The notes under the pieces were generated by a model. The model saw only the letters and a program-made list of their open reading frames with translations, was not told the DNA's origin and made no database searches. 64,000 bases of DNA from Mycolicibacterium sp. CH28 (GTDB lineage Bacteria; Actinomycetota; Actinomycetes; Mycobacteriales; Mycobacteriaceae): NCBI RefSeq assembly GCF_004745805.1, contig NZ_SRLQ01000008.1, positions 124,001 to 188,000 on the forward strand, in the 5' to 3' direction. The translations under genes were made by a program, and so were the position numbers. Positions 44,367 to 53,100 of the stretch are shown here, in pieces. Position 1 is the first letter of the stretch. Each line of letters starts with the position of its first letter.

Positions 44367-45770
44367 CTAGAAGGGCGGGGGATCGGCGGCGGCTCTCGCC
44401 TCGTTGAGTCCGCGTTCCCAGCGCATTCGCCGGGTCCGCTCCTGTGCTCGGGTTCGGCGGCGGGTCGGCATCATCAGCCCGCGCTGCGGCCCCCTGGGCA
44501 GCGTCGATGTGTCCGGTAGTGCGAGCTCTTCCGTGGGCGCGAAGAGTTGCGGAAAGAACAGCACCGCGCCGGGTTTCGTGGTGTACGTACGACCCGACGG
44601 TGACGTCCAGATGACCGTGCCGTCGGGCAACTGACGGTCGGCCCAGCCGCGTTGGCCGGTGTGGAAGGTTTTGAGGAGGTGATGATGCCGGCACAGTAGC
44701 TTCAGGTTCGACGGATGGGTCGGGCCGAACGGATACGGCACGGTGTGGTCGATGTCGGCGACCTCCGCGGGGCGGTCGCAACACGGGAAGCGGCAGGTCA
44801 GATCGCGGCACCTGATGAACTCGGCCAGCGCGGCCGACGGCCGATATCGCGGCTCGGCGCCCAGCCCCCTGCCGGTGACGACTGGTCGTAGCTTGGCGTT
44901 GGCGGCCAACGCGCGCGCGGTGTCTGCCGGAATCGCCCCGAAGCCGGGCAGCAGTGCGGGCGTGTTCCCGTCGCCGGTCACCGTATTGGCTTCGGCGAGC
45001 AGGTGAATGACGATCTGGGTGGGCTCGTTGGTTGTCAGTGTGGACGGGCACGTGTCGGCGCCGCAGTCGCAGACCATAACTGACTTGCCCGCGGCCAGGG
45101 CGGCCAGCGCATCGGCGCGCCGCTGCAGCTTGGTCCGTGGGTCATCGGGGCACACCGTCGCGGCCAGTTGGTCGAGTCGTTGGTCGAGGGCGGCTGCATC
45201 GGGTGCCCGCACGCGACCCCAGATGTCCGCCAGCCCGTGCTCTGCCGGGCCGATTTCGACATGCCGGTCCTCGTCGGCGGCACGCGCGACGCGTACGGCA
45301 TTCGGGTCCAGTTCGCGAACGAGCCAGTCGATGACCTCGACCAGCTTCTTGCGGGAGAACGAGTTCCACCGGTCCGCGGTGTTTGCCAACCTCTCATCCG
45401 TGGCGGAGAGGACGTCGGCGTCGGTGATAAGACCGGTGCGGAACACCGCAGCGGCCATCACGCGGAAGTCGATGGCGCCGGAGGCGAACAGCGCACCGAG
45501 TTTCGGCAGCCGTTCGATCAGCTCTAGGCCGTAGTTCATCTGTGAGGATGCGCGGCCTCGGCTGATCCCCAGCTCGGCGCCCACCTCGGCGGCGACGCTG
45601 TCCCAGTTGTCGATGCACCACTGCTGGCGGTCGGCGGTGTCGCCGTCACGCATCCGGCGTTGACACAATCGGCCGGCGGCGAGGATCCGGTGCGCCGCTG
45701 CCACCCGCTCGCTTCGCTGTGCCTGCCGAATTGTGTCGAGGAGGGCGGGCTCGTCGAGGTCTTCGAACAT
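44367..45770 (-). CDS. DUF222-HNH nuclease-domain protein (13E12 repeat family)
   Basis: 467 residues from ATG 45770 (ATG 45800 adds 10). DUF222 occupies about 1-300 with a helical region (RSERVAAAHRILAAGRLCQR) and VDWLVRELDP-like segments. The C-terminal HNH motif is VADIDHTVPYPFGPTHPSNLKL (about 350-371) followed by CRHHHLLKT, with upstream CRFPCCDRP zinc-knuckle Cys. These proteins are abundant in mycobacteria as the REP13E12 family and are associated with phage-like integration sites; the function is unproven. Intact here. A rearranged fragment of a paralogue lies at 47705-47900. Confidence 0.82.
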   Translation of the reverse strand: MFEDLDEPALLDTIRQAQRSERVAAAHRILAAGRLCQRRMRDGDTADRQQWCIDNWDSVAAEVGAELGISRGRASSQMNYGLELIERLPKLGALFASGAIDFRVMAAAVFRTGLITDADVLSATDERLANTADRWNSFSRKKLVEVIDWLVRELDPNAVRVARAADEDRHVEIGPAEHGLADIWGRVRAPDAAALDQRLDQLAATVCPDDPRTKLQRRADALAALAAGKSVMVCDCGADTCPSTLTTNEPTQIVIHLLAEANTVTGDGNTPALLPGFGAIPADTARALAANAKLRPVVTGRGLGAEPRYRPSAALAEFIRCRDLTCRFPCCDRPAEVADIDHTVPYPFGPTHPSNLKLLCRHHHLLKTFHTGQRGWADRQLPDGTVIWTSPSGRTYTTKPGAVLFFPQLFAPTEELALPDTSTLPRGPQRGLMMPTRRRTRAQERTRRMRWERGLNEARAAADPPPF

Positions 45771-45800
45771 GTGTTCTATTGTGCCATCGGGGTATGACAT

Positions 45801-45995
45801 TGATTTTGATAACCGGGTTCGGGTGAGGATGGTCTTGCTCGTTCGCCGCTGGTGATGACTCGCGGTGTGACTGACGCCCTGCTGGGTTGTCTTCCAATTG
45901 ATCTGTCTCACCAGCGACGTACGAGTGAGCACCACCAACGCGTGGTAGGGCGGACATGACTCAATCAGGAGCCTGTCCGCTGCCTCATCAATGTC
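45801..45995. other. Spacer between the HNH gene and the IS110 remnant
   Basis: About 195 bp with no convincing coding potential. The local composition is less GC-rich than neighbouring genes. It probably contains the HNH gene promoter and a decayed left end of the inserted element; no clear inverted terminal repeat was found. Confidence 0.4.
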
Positions 45996-46356
45996 TTGTG
46001 TGCCCGCCCTACCGGGGTTGTCGCCCAGCCGCTGGAAAATGGAGAGGACACCCACCTCGACACCATTCATCTGGCCGCGATCACTGACACCGGCCAACTC
46101 CTTGCCGATGCCGAGTTCCGTACCACCCCGACCGGCTATTGGGCTGCCAGCGTGTGGGCACGCAGCTTCGGAGATGTCCCGACTGTGGGTGTGTAGGGCG
46201 CCAGCAGTTATGGCGCTGGCTTCACTTAAACACTGCACGCCAACGACATTCACGTGGTGGCGGTCAACCGAGCCGACCGGTCAGCCCGGCGCAGGCAGGG
46301 CGAATCTGACCCGCTGGATGCCTACAGCGCCGCGCGGGCGGTGCTGGTGACGTGTG
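45996..46356 (+). pseudogene. IS110-family transposase remnant (N-terminal DEDD domain, two stops)
   Basis: A single reading frame decodes as GEDTHLDTIHLAAITDTGQ, AEFRTTPTGYW, VWARSFGDVPTVGV, then TAG (46194), GASSYGAGFT, then TAA (46227), and VVAVNRADRSARRRQGESDP, LDAYSAARAVL. This is the IS110 pattern: D-T-H first catalytic Asp, S-Y-G-x-G, V-N-R-x-D-R-x-x-R and S-D-P-x-D-A. Two in-frame stops and loss of the C-terminal half show it is dead. No start is assignable. Confidence 0.85.
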
Positions 46357-46403
46357 TGGTCTCGGGACATGGGTAACGCATCGTCACCGGGAGATGGATA
46401 CCG

Positions 46404-46856
46404 CTTCCGGGGGCGGTGAGCGTCAAAGTTGCGGATGGGTTTGGTCGACGTCCGCGCGTGCAGTGAAAGCTCCCTGATGCCGTCGAGTACACGAAAATGA
46501 TGATCTTCGACCACGACGGTGACGATGGTGCCGGCGTGTGTTCGTCCCACTCGAAGTCGCTGTCCGGCGACCATCACCACACCATCTTTGGGAACTCGCC
46601 GCTGAACACTCTGTGGCCCCGCTGGCGGCGTCAACGGCAGCGCCGTAGTCGCGGGTCGGGCACCTCGGATGTCCTGACACTCGTTGATAGGGAACGGATT
46701 TGGCTGCGTCTTGAGCAGCATGTTGCCCGCCGAGGCGTGGATGAGGCCGACGTCGAATCGCAGCGTCACCCGAGTTCCGGCGACACAGGTGCCCAACGCC
46801 AGCTCCTGACCGCGGACAACGACGATGCCGTCGCGGTTAGCGGTGCGGTGTCGGCG
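46404..46856 (-). pseudogene. IS481-like transposase, C-terminal remnant
   Basis: One minus-strand frame (from about 46850 to 46404) gives DGIVVVRGQELALG, GTRVTLRFDVGLIHAS, ECQDIRGARPATTALPL, SVQRRVPKDGVVMVAGQRLR, VGRTHAGTIVTVVVEDHHFR and ELSLHARTSTKPIRNFDAH. This is the beta-rich C-terminal tail of actinobacterial IS481/integrase-core transposases (recalled pattern). The catalytic DDE core that should precede it is absent, and the frame runs straight into unrelated DNA. A gene truncated at its 5' side. Confidence 0.75.
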
Positions 46857-46865
46857 GTGGTCGTG

Positions 46866-47190
46866 CCAGGCGTCCGATGACCGCCGCGACGACGATCGCG
46901 TCGACCCGCTCCAGATCGCGAACGATTTTGCGGCAGTCGTCGCGCTTGCATTAGTACGTGAGTCGCAGGGTACCGCTCTTTCGCTTCACCCGGCCGGACC
47001 CGACGCGATTGCCGCAGCGCCCGAACATCGCCGGACCGGTCAACAGGTGGACGCGCGAACACCGGTTCCCGGCAAGGCGTTTCGGATCCCCCAGTACCGC
47101 CATCGTGGCCGTGTAGACGTCGCGGGTGATCATCGGATCCCACTCCGGCGCAACACCGTCCAGCGCGATCAGCAGCGCGCGGGCGATCGA
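46866..47190 (-). pseudogene. Large serine recombinase remnant (zinc-ribbon region)
   Basis: Minus frame containing ALDGVAPEWDPMITRDVYTA, MAVLGDPKR, RVHLLTGPAMFGRCGNRVGS, TLRLTY, then a TAA stop, then CKRDDCRKIVRDLERVDAIV and VAAVIGRLARP. LLTG-x6-CGxC with a second Cys pair is the recombinase zinc-beta-ribbon domain of phage/ICE serine integrases. The catalytic N-domain is missing and there is an in-frame stop, so it is a fragment. It abuts the intact SpoIIAA-like gene, marking one edge of an old insertion. Confidence 0.75.
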
Positions 47191-47562
47191 TCAGTCCGAC
47201 TTCTCGCCGATCCACTCGCGGGCGCTGGCGGCCTCCGAGATGGGAAATGCTCGCATGTCCCCGGGCATGAGGAATCCGACGAACTTCATCGTCTGCTTGA
47301 TCCAGTCGATGTCGGTGACGACGGCGAACCGTTCCCACCTATTGAAGTGGCGGAAACCCAGCCTGGTGTCGTCCCACATTGCGCCGGGGTCGAAACCAGT
47401 GAAACCGGGATCGATCTCGTAGTAGATCCGGACCTTGTCGTGCTGATGCAAGCGTTTCTCGACGTCGGGTATCAGCACGGTTTCGTAATCGGCCTTCGAG
47501 ACGTGGCCCTGGCAGGCGAATGCTGCGACATTGTCGGCGAAGCCGGTCAATGGTTTGATCAT
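47191..47562 (-). CDS. SpoIIAA-like (STAS-fold) protein
   Basis: 123 residues from ATG 47562 with a clear GGAGG ribosome-binding site 6-7 bp upstream. Contains FACQGHVSKADYETVLIP, HDKVRIYYEIDPGFTGFD (about 40-57), FRHFNRWERFAVVTDIDWIK (about 70-89) and a C-terminal FPISEAASAREWI. This is the SpoIIAA-like family (PF11964 type), of unknown role. It is intact and codon-normal despite lying among remnants on both sides. It may be cargo or an ancestral gene. Confidence 0.8.
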   Translation of the reverse strand: MIKPLTGFADNVAAFACQGHVSKADYETVLIPDVEKRLHQHDKVRIYYEIDPGFTGFDPGAMWDDTRLGFRHFNRWERFAVVTDIDWIKQTMKFVGFLMPGDMRAFPISEAASAREWIGEKSD

Positions 47563-47704
47563 GATGTTCCTCCGAGTCTGTGTCGGGATTCCTTCATGTA
47601 CTGGCGATGTTGCCCGTCATTTCGAGGTGACGTTAGGGGCGAAGGTCACCGCTCCTGCGTAGAACCCGCGTTTTCGCTCAGCGCGACACTTCGGGTTGCC
47701 GGAT
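47563..47704. other. Intergenic stretch upstream of the SpoIIAA-like gene
   Basis: About 140 bp with no coding sequence that I can support. It presumably includes the promoter of the SpoIIAA-like gene and ends where similarity to the DUF222-HNH gene begins. Confidence 0.4.
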
Positions 47705-47900
47705 TGCCGGCACAGTGGCTTCAGGTTCGATGGATGGGTCGGGCCGAACGGATACGGCACGGGGTGGTCGATGTCGGCTACCTCCGCGGGGCGGTCGCAA
47801 CACGGGAAGCGCTCGGCACCCGCTCGCTTCGCTGTGCCCGCTGATTTGTGTCGGGGAGGGCAGGCCCGCCGAGGGTTTCGAACGTGTGTTCTGTGAGTGA
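47705..47900 (-). pseudogene. Internally deleted DUF222-HNH (13E12-like) gene fragment
   Basis: 47705-47811 is nearly identical to the HNH-coding part of the intact gene (about 44685-44791: the segment coding FPCCDRPAEVADIDH and PYPFGPTHPSNLK). At 47812 it jumps to sequence matching the intact gene's 5' end (about 45700-45785, coding the EDLDEPALLDTIRQ and QRSERVAAA parts). Roughly 900 bp between them is missing. Neither part keeps an open frame. The similarity makes it a deleted paralogue or a product of recombination between two copies. Confidence 0.85.
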
Positions 47901-47954
47901 TTGGGGTGTGACAGTTCTCGTAGCTTCGCGATCGATATGCGACAGTTTCCGGGG

Positions 47955-48542
47955 ATGAACGTGAGGGAAATGGCCGCCGCAGAGCGAGCTGATTTCGCGG
48001 ACTTGTTGGCGGGCCTGACCGACACGCAATGGGAGGCCCTGAGTCTGTGCGGGGATTGGCGTGTCGGGGATGTGGCGGCCCATGTGACTGCCTACCTCGA
48101 CCGTGGTCGTGGTGCCTTCATTGCTGCCCTGCTACGCGATCGGCTCAGGGTTGATCGACTCAATGCCCGCGACGTGTCAGCGCATTCGTATTCGTTGGGG
48201 GAGGCCGCCGGGCGCATGCGCGGCGGGATGGTCCCCCACGGTGTGGGAGCCGGCTTCGGAGGCAGGGTTGCCTTGGCGGAGTGCATGATCCATCAACAGG
48301 ATATTCGTCGCCCGCTGGCCTTGCCCCGGAGCATTCCTGCCGAACGACTACGCGCGGCATTGAACTTCGTCAGAGCGTCTCCCGTGATCCGCGGCGGCTG
48401 GACCATGCGAGGAGTCCGACTGATCGCCACCGACCTCGAGTGGGCGGCTGGACGAGGGAAGCCGGTTTGGGGCCCCGGCGAAGCGCTCTTGATGGCGATG
48501 GCCGGGCGCCCCGCCGCGGTCGCTGACCTCGCCGCTCCCTAA
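47955..48542 (+). CDS. Mycothiol-dependent maleylpyruvate isomerase-like (DinB-fold) protein
   Basis: 195 residues from ATG 47955 (ATG 47937 or 47901 would extend it). N-terminal VREMAAAERADFADLLAGLT and LSLCGDWRVGDVAAHVTAYL (about 29-48) carry the CxxWxVxDVxAH pattern of the mycothiol-dependent maleylpyruvate-isomerase N-domain. HQQDIRRPL (about 110) supplies another of the metal-site His. Members use mycothiol as cofactor; substrate unknown. Convergent with lhr (4-bp overlap). Follows the HNH remnant. Confidence 0.78.
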   Translation: MNVREMAAAERADFADLLAGLTDTQWEALSLCGDWRVGDVAAHVTAYLDRGRGAFIAALLRDRLRVDRLNARDVSAHSYSLGEAAGRMRGGMVPHGVGAGFGGRVALAECMIHQQDIRRPLALPRSIPAERLRAALNFVRASPVIRGGWTMRGVRLIATDLEWAAGRGKPVWGPGEALLMAMAGRPAAVADLAAP

Positions 48543-51500
48543 CGCAGCCGCAGCCCACGTGGGGTGCGGGCGAAACCGGCGTCGACCAGTGCCTCGGCGG
48601 TGACCTGCCGGTTGGGGTGCGCGGCGGCCTCCAAAACCGGCACACCATCGAGCTTCTCGACGAGGACACCGCCGATGCCACCACTGCTGACCAACTCGGC
48701 CAGCGCGCCGGCCGCGGCGCGCTGGGCATCTGCGTCGGCGCTGAAGTTCAGCAGTGAGCGACCGCCCCGCTCCAGGAACCACACCAGCTCACCGTCGACA
48801 ATTGCCACCAGCGCACCCGCCTTGCGGCCCGGTCGGTGGCTGACATCGGCGTCGGGACGGGCCGGCCACGGTAGTGCGGCGCCGTACGGATTGGCCGGGT
48901 CGGCGGCTGCCAGCACCACTGCGCGGTAGTCCGGGCGTTCCGGGTCCACCCCGTCGAGGTAGGTGCGCAGGCGGTCGACGGTCGAGGCGACCGCGAACTG
49001 GGCCCCGCCCAGTGATTCGACGAAATAGCCGCGCTGACACCGCCCGGCGTCCTCGAACCCGGTGAGCACCTTGTACAGCGTGGCGAATCCACCCGGCACG
49101 CCCTCGGCCGCCACCGCGCCCTTGGTCAGCACGCCGTAGCGGTTCAACAGCAGTTCGGCCGAAAAATGTGCGCGGACCGTCGAATCCGGCTCGGGCACGG
49201 GCAGCGCCGACCACCGGCCGGCGACTGTCGGGTCGGAGGGACGAGATTGGGCATGGGCCACCGAGTAGCGGCTCAACCGCGGTGCGCGCCGCTGCCGATG
49301 CGCGGGCGCGGCCGGCCGGCGGGTTCCTGGTCTGCGTCCACCGGCGAGCATGGCGCGCACCGGGGCGAACGTGTCACCAGTGACCCAGCCGGCCCAGATC
49401 AGTTCCCACAGAGCAGTTTTAAACGCATCTTCCGGCCCGTCGGCGAGCTGACGGAAGAAGAACGCGCCGCGCGCCTCACCCGGCGATCCCAGTACCTCGA
49501 AGATCGCCCGGTGGGTATCGGTGAACTCGATCTCTGCGGGGGTGGCCAGTGTCAGCGCGGCGGTGTCGGCGAGGTGGAACGCGATCCAGCCGTCGCTACC
49601 CGAGATCGATCCGGCCCCGGACCAGGTGACCTCGCCGGAGGCCAACAGCTCGTCGAGCATCGCGGGCTGGTAGTCGCGCACCCGTGGCCCGAACACCAGT
49701 GACTCGACCGCCGATGCCGGTAGCGGCACCCCGGAAAGCTGATCGATGACCCCGGCCAACCCGTCGACCCCCGAGCTGGCAGCGCTGCCGACCTGCTGCC
49801 AGGCCGGCAGGAACCGGGCATAGGCGGCCGTGCTGACCGGCTCGACCTGGGCACGCAACGCGGCCAGCGAGCGGCGCCGCAGGATGCGCAACACCTCGGC
49901 ATCGCACCACTGGTCGGCATCGGCGGCCGCCACAAACTCGCCGCGAACCAGCTTGCCGTCCAATGCCATTCGGCCCAGAACATCGGCGGCAACGCGCAAT
50001 CCCAGACCGAACCGGGCCGCGGCCTCGGTGGTGGTGAACGGCCCGCGGGTGCGGGCGAAGCGGCCGAGCAGTTCGCCGAGCGGGTCGGCGACGGCTTCGG
50101 TGAAGCTCGCCGGAACCCCGACGGGGACGGCCACCCCGACCGCGTCGCGTAGCCGCCCGATATCCTCGATCCCCGCCCACCACGACTGGCCCGCGTACGA
50201 CAGCGGCAGCGCACGCTTCGTCGCGTGCAGGCCGGCCAGCCAGCCGCCGACGTCGACCGCCGTCGAACGCTCGGCGATCTCGGCCTCGGTGAGCGGGCCG
50301 AGCAGGCGCAGCAGGTCGGCCACGCCTTCGGCGTCGCGGGCCTTGCGGTCCTCGGACAGGTGCTGCAGCTGGCGGGACGTGGCCGCGATGACGTCGGCGT
50401 CGAGCAATTCGCGCAGTTCGACACGGCCGAGCAGCTCGGCCAGCAGGGTGCTGTCCAGAGACAGCGCCGCCGCGCGGCGCTCGGCCAGCGGGCTGTCACC
50501 CTCGTACATGAACGCCCCGACGTAGCCGAACATCAGCGACGCCGCGAACGGCGAGGGGATCTGCGTCTCGACCTCCACCAGCCGAACCCGGCGCTGGGCC
50601 ACCCGCGCCATCAAATCGGTCAGGGCCGGAACGTCGTAGACGTCCTGCAGGCACTCGCGAACTGCCTCCAGCACGATCGGGAAGTCCGGGTATTTGCGGG
50701 CGACGTCGAGCAATTGGGCTGCCCGCTGACGCTGGTGCCACAGCGGGGATCGCTTACCCGGGTGGCGTCTCGGCAACAGCAACGCGCGTGCCGCGCACTC
50801 CCGGAACCGGGACGCGAACAATGCCGAACCACCTACCTCGGTGGTCACCAACGGCTCGATCTCGTCGGCGTCGAAGACGAACATCTCCGCACCGGGCGGG
50901 GCGTCCTCGGTGTCCGGTAGCCGGACGACGATGCCGTCATCGGAGGCTGTCGGCTTCTCGTCGATGCCGTAGCGCTCCAACAGCCGTCGGCTGACAGCCA
51001 GCGCCAGCGGGCCGTGCACCCGCAGCCCGTACGGCGAGTGCAGGATCACCCGCCAGTCGCCCAGCTCGTCGCGGAAGCGCTCGACCACCAGGGTGGTGTC
51101 GCTGGGTACCGCCGAGGTGGCACCCCGCTGATCGTCGAGCAGCTGCCACAGGTTGTCGGTGGCGTAGTCGGCGAAACCCAGATCGGCACAACGCTTGTCG
51201 AAATTCTCGCGATCGAGGCCGGCCAGCTCACCGGTGAACTTCCCGATCGCCTGGCCTAATTCGGCGGGCCGTCCGACGCCGTCGCCGCGCCAGAACGGCA
51301 GCCGCGCGGGTTGGCCGGGCGCGGGGATCACCAGTACCCGGTCGTGGGTGATCTCGGTGATCCGCCAGCTGGTGGCGCCCAGCGCGATCACGTCACCGGG
51401 GCGCGACTCGTAGACCATCTCCTCGTCGAGTTCGCCTACCCGGGACGGCTTTTCGGAATCGGTGGCCAGGTAGACGGTGAACATCCCGCGGTCGGGAATC

Positions 51501-53065
51501 GCCCCGCCGGAGGTGACGGCCAGCCGCTGCGCACCGGGCCGGGCGGTCAGCATGCCGGTGTCGCGGTCGTAGACCAGGCGCGGTCGCAGCTCGGCGAAGT
51601 CGGTGGACGGATACTTGCCGGACAGCAGGTCCAGCGTCGCTTCGAAGGCGCTGCGCGGCAGCGTCGCGAACGGTGCGCTGCGCCGCACGACGTCGAACCA
51701 CTCGTCGGCGCTCACCGGTTCCAGAGCGCACACTGCCACGGTGTGCTGGGCCAGGACGTCGAGCGGATTGGCGGGCACCCGCATGGTCTCGATCTGCCCG
51801 GCCAGCATGCGCTGCACGCTGACCGCGCAGCCGATCAGATCGGTGCGGTGCTTGGGAAACAGCACGCCGCGCGAGATCTCGCCGACCTGGTGGCCGGCGC
51901 GGCCGATGCGCTGCAGCCCGCTGGCCACCGACGGCGGCGCCTCCACCTGGATCACCAGGTCGACGGCGCCCATGTCGATGCCGAGTTCCAGGCTGGAGGT
52001 GGCCACCACCGCCTTGAGGCGGCCGGTTTTCAGGTCGTCCTCGACGGCGGCGCGCTGCTCCTTGGACACCGACCCGTGATGGGCGCGAGCCAGCAGCGTG
52101 TCAGCTCCGTAGGTCTGGCCGCTGGCCATCACATGAGCGGGCGGGCCGCCAGGCACCTCGCGATTGGCCGGCGCGGCCAGTTCGATACCCGAGCGTTCGG
52201 CGTGAATCTCGTTGATGCGGGCGGTGAGCCGCTCGGCGAGGCGCCGCGAGTTCGCGAACACGATGGTCGAATTGTGTGCCTCGATGAGATCGACGACGCG
52301 GGCCTCGACATCGGGCCAAATGGAATTGTTCTCCAGGTTGGCCATGTCGGGCACCGGAACCTGAACGGTCAGCTCGAACGTCTTGGCCGACGGTGGGGCG
52401 ACGATCGTCGTGGGCCGGGATCCCGACAGGAACCGCGCCACTTCCTCGGGCGGGCGCACGGTCGCCGACAGCCCGATGCGCTGGGCGGGTGACTGCAACA
52501 GGGTGTCGAGACGTTCCAGCGACAGCGCCAGGTGCGCGCCGCGCTTGGTGCCGGCCACCGCGTGCACCTCGTCGATGATCACCGTCTGCACCCCGGCGAG
52601 CGTCTCGCGGGCAGCCGAGGTCAGCATCAGGAACAGCGACTCCGGGGTGGTGATCAGGATGTCGGGCGGTTTGGTGATCAGCTCGCGGCGCCGCGCCGGG
52701 GGAGTATCACCGGAGCGGACCCCGACGCTGATCTGCGGGGCCGCGATGCCGTCACGTTCGGCGATGCGGGTGATGCCGGTCAGCGGCGTGCGCAGATTGC
52801 GCTCGACGTCGACGGCCAGCGCCTTGAGCGGGGAGACGTACAACACCCGGGTGCCCTTACCGGGGTCGTGAGCCAGTTGGTCGATGGCCCACAGAAACGC
52901 GGCCAGTGTCTTGCCGGACCCGGTCGGGGCGATGACGAGGGTGTTGTCCCCATCGGCGATGGCAGACCAGGCACGCGCCTGAGCCGGGGTCGGCTCGGCG
53001 AAGGTGCCCGTGAACCAGCCCCGGGTCAGCGGACTGAACCGGGCCATCGGATCGGCGGGACGCAC
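48539..53065 (-). CDS. lhr: ATP-dependent DNA helicase Lhr
   Basis: 1508 residues from GTG 53065 (ATG 53047 alternative), chosen because the resulting start resembles M. tuberculosis Lhr (recalled, about 1513 aa). Superfamily 2 motifs: Walker A IAPTGSGKTLAAF (about 42-54), DEAH-type IIDEVHAVAGTKRG (about 152-165), and motif VI IGRAGHQVGEISRGV. The Lhr core with winged helix (about 440-850) and a long C-terminal domain (about 860-1508) follow. A 3'-to-5' single-strand-tracking helicase involved in DNA repair. The longest upstream frame, which would start inside the P450 gene, is not credible. Confidence 0.95.
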   Translation of the reverse strand: MRPADPMARFSPLTRGWFTGTFAEPTPAQARAWSAIADGDNTLVIAPTGSGKTLAAFLWAIDQLAHDPGKGTRVLYVSPLKALAVDVERNLRTPLTGITRIAERDGIAAPQISVGVRSGDTPPARRRELITKPPDILITTPESLFLMLTSAARETLAGVQTVIIDEVHAVAGTKRGAHLALSLERLDTLLQSPAQRIGLSATVRPPEEVARFLSGSRPTTIVAPPSAKTFELTVQVPVPDMANLENNSIWPDVEARVVDLIEAHNSTIVFANSRRLAERLTARINEIHAERSGIELAAPANREVPGGPPAHVMASGQTYGADTLLARAHHGSVSKEQRAAVEDDLKTGRLKAVVATSSLELGIDMGAVDLVIQVEAPPSVASGLQRIGRAGHQVGEISRGVLFPKHRTDLIGCAVSVQRMLAGQIETMRVPANPLDVLAQHTVAVCALEPVSADEWFDVVRRSAPFATLPRSAFEATLDLLSGKYPSTDFAELRPRLVYDRDTGMLTARPGAQRLAVTSGGAIPDRGMFTVYLATDSEKPSRVGELDEEMVYESRPGDVIALGATSWRITEITHDRVLVIPAPGQPARLPFWRGDGVGRPAELGQAIGKFTGELAGLDRENFDKRCADLGFADYATDNLWQLLDDQRGATSAVPSDTTLVVERFRDELGDWRVILHSPYGLRVHGPLALAVSRRLLERYGIDEKPTASDDGIVVRLPDTEDAPPGAEMFVFDADEIEPLVTTEVGGSALFASRFRECAARALLLPRRHPGKRSPLWHQRQRAAQLLDVARKYPDFPIVLEAVRECLQDVYDVPALTDLMARVAQRRVRLVEVETQIPSPFAASLMFGYVGAFMYEGDSPLAERRAAALSLDSTLLAELLGRVELRELLDADVIAATSRQLQHLSEDRKARDAEGVADLLRLLGPLTEAEIAERSTAVDVGGWLAGLHATKRALPLSYAGQSWWAGIEDIGRLRDAVGVAVPVGVPASFTEAVADPLGELLGRFARTRGPFTTTEAAARFGLGLRVAADVLGRMALDGKLVRGEFVAAADADQWCDAEVLRILRRRSLAALRAQVEPVSTAAYARFLPAWQQVGSAASSGVDGLAGVIDQLSGVPLPASAVESLVFGPRVRDYQPAMLDELLASGEVTWSGAGSISGSDGWIAFHLADTAALTLATPAEIEFTDTHRAIFEVLGSPGEARGAFFFRQLADGPEDAFKTALWELIWAGWVTGDTFAPVRAMLAGGRRPGTRRPAAPAHRQRRAPRLSRYSVAHAQSRPSDPTVAGRWSALPVPEPDSTVRAHFSAELLLNRYGVLTKGAVAAEGVPGGFATLYKVLTGFEDAGRCQRGYFVESLGGAQFAVASTVDRLRTYLDGVDPERPDYRAVVLAAADPANPYGAALPWPARPDADVSHRPGRKAGALVAIVDGELVWFLERGGRSLLNFSADADAQRAAAGALAELVSSGGIGGVLVEKLDGVPVLEAAAHPNRQVTAEALVDAGFARTPRGLRLR

Positions 53066-53100
53066 GTCTCCAGAGTGCCAGGAGGCACCGACAGGAGACG

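Noticed and set aside
46825..47844. 339-codon plus-strand frame across the graveyard
   Set aside because: It crosses the intact SpoIIAA-like gene (strong ribosome-binding site, opposite strand) and several element fragments; no coherent family.
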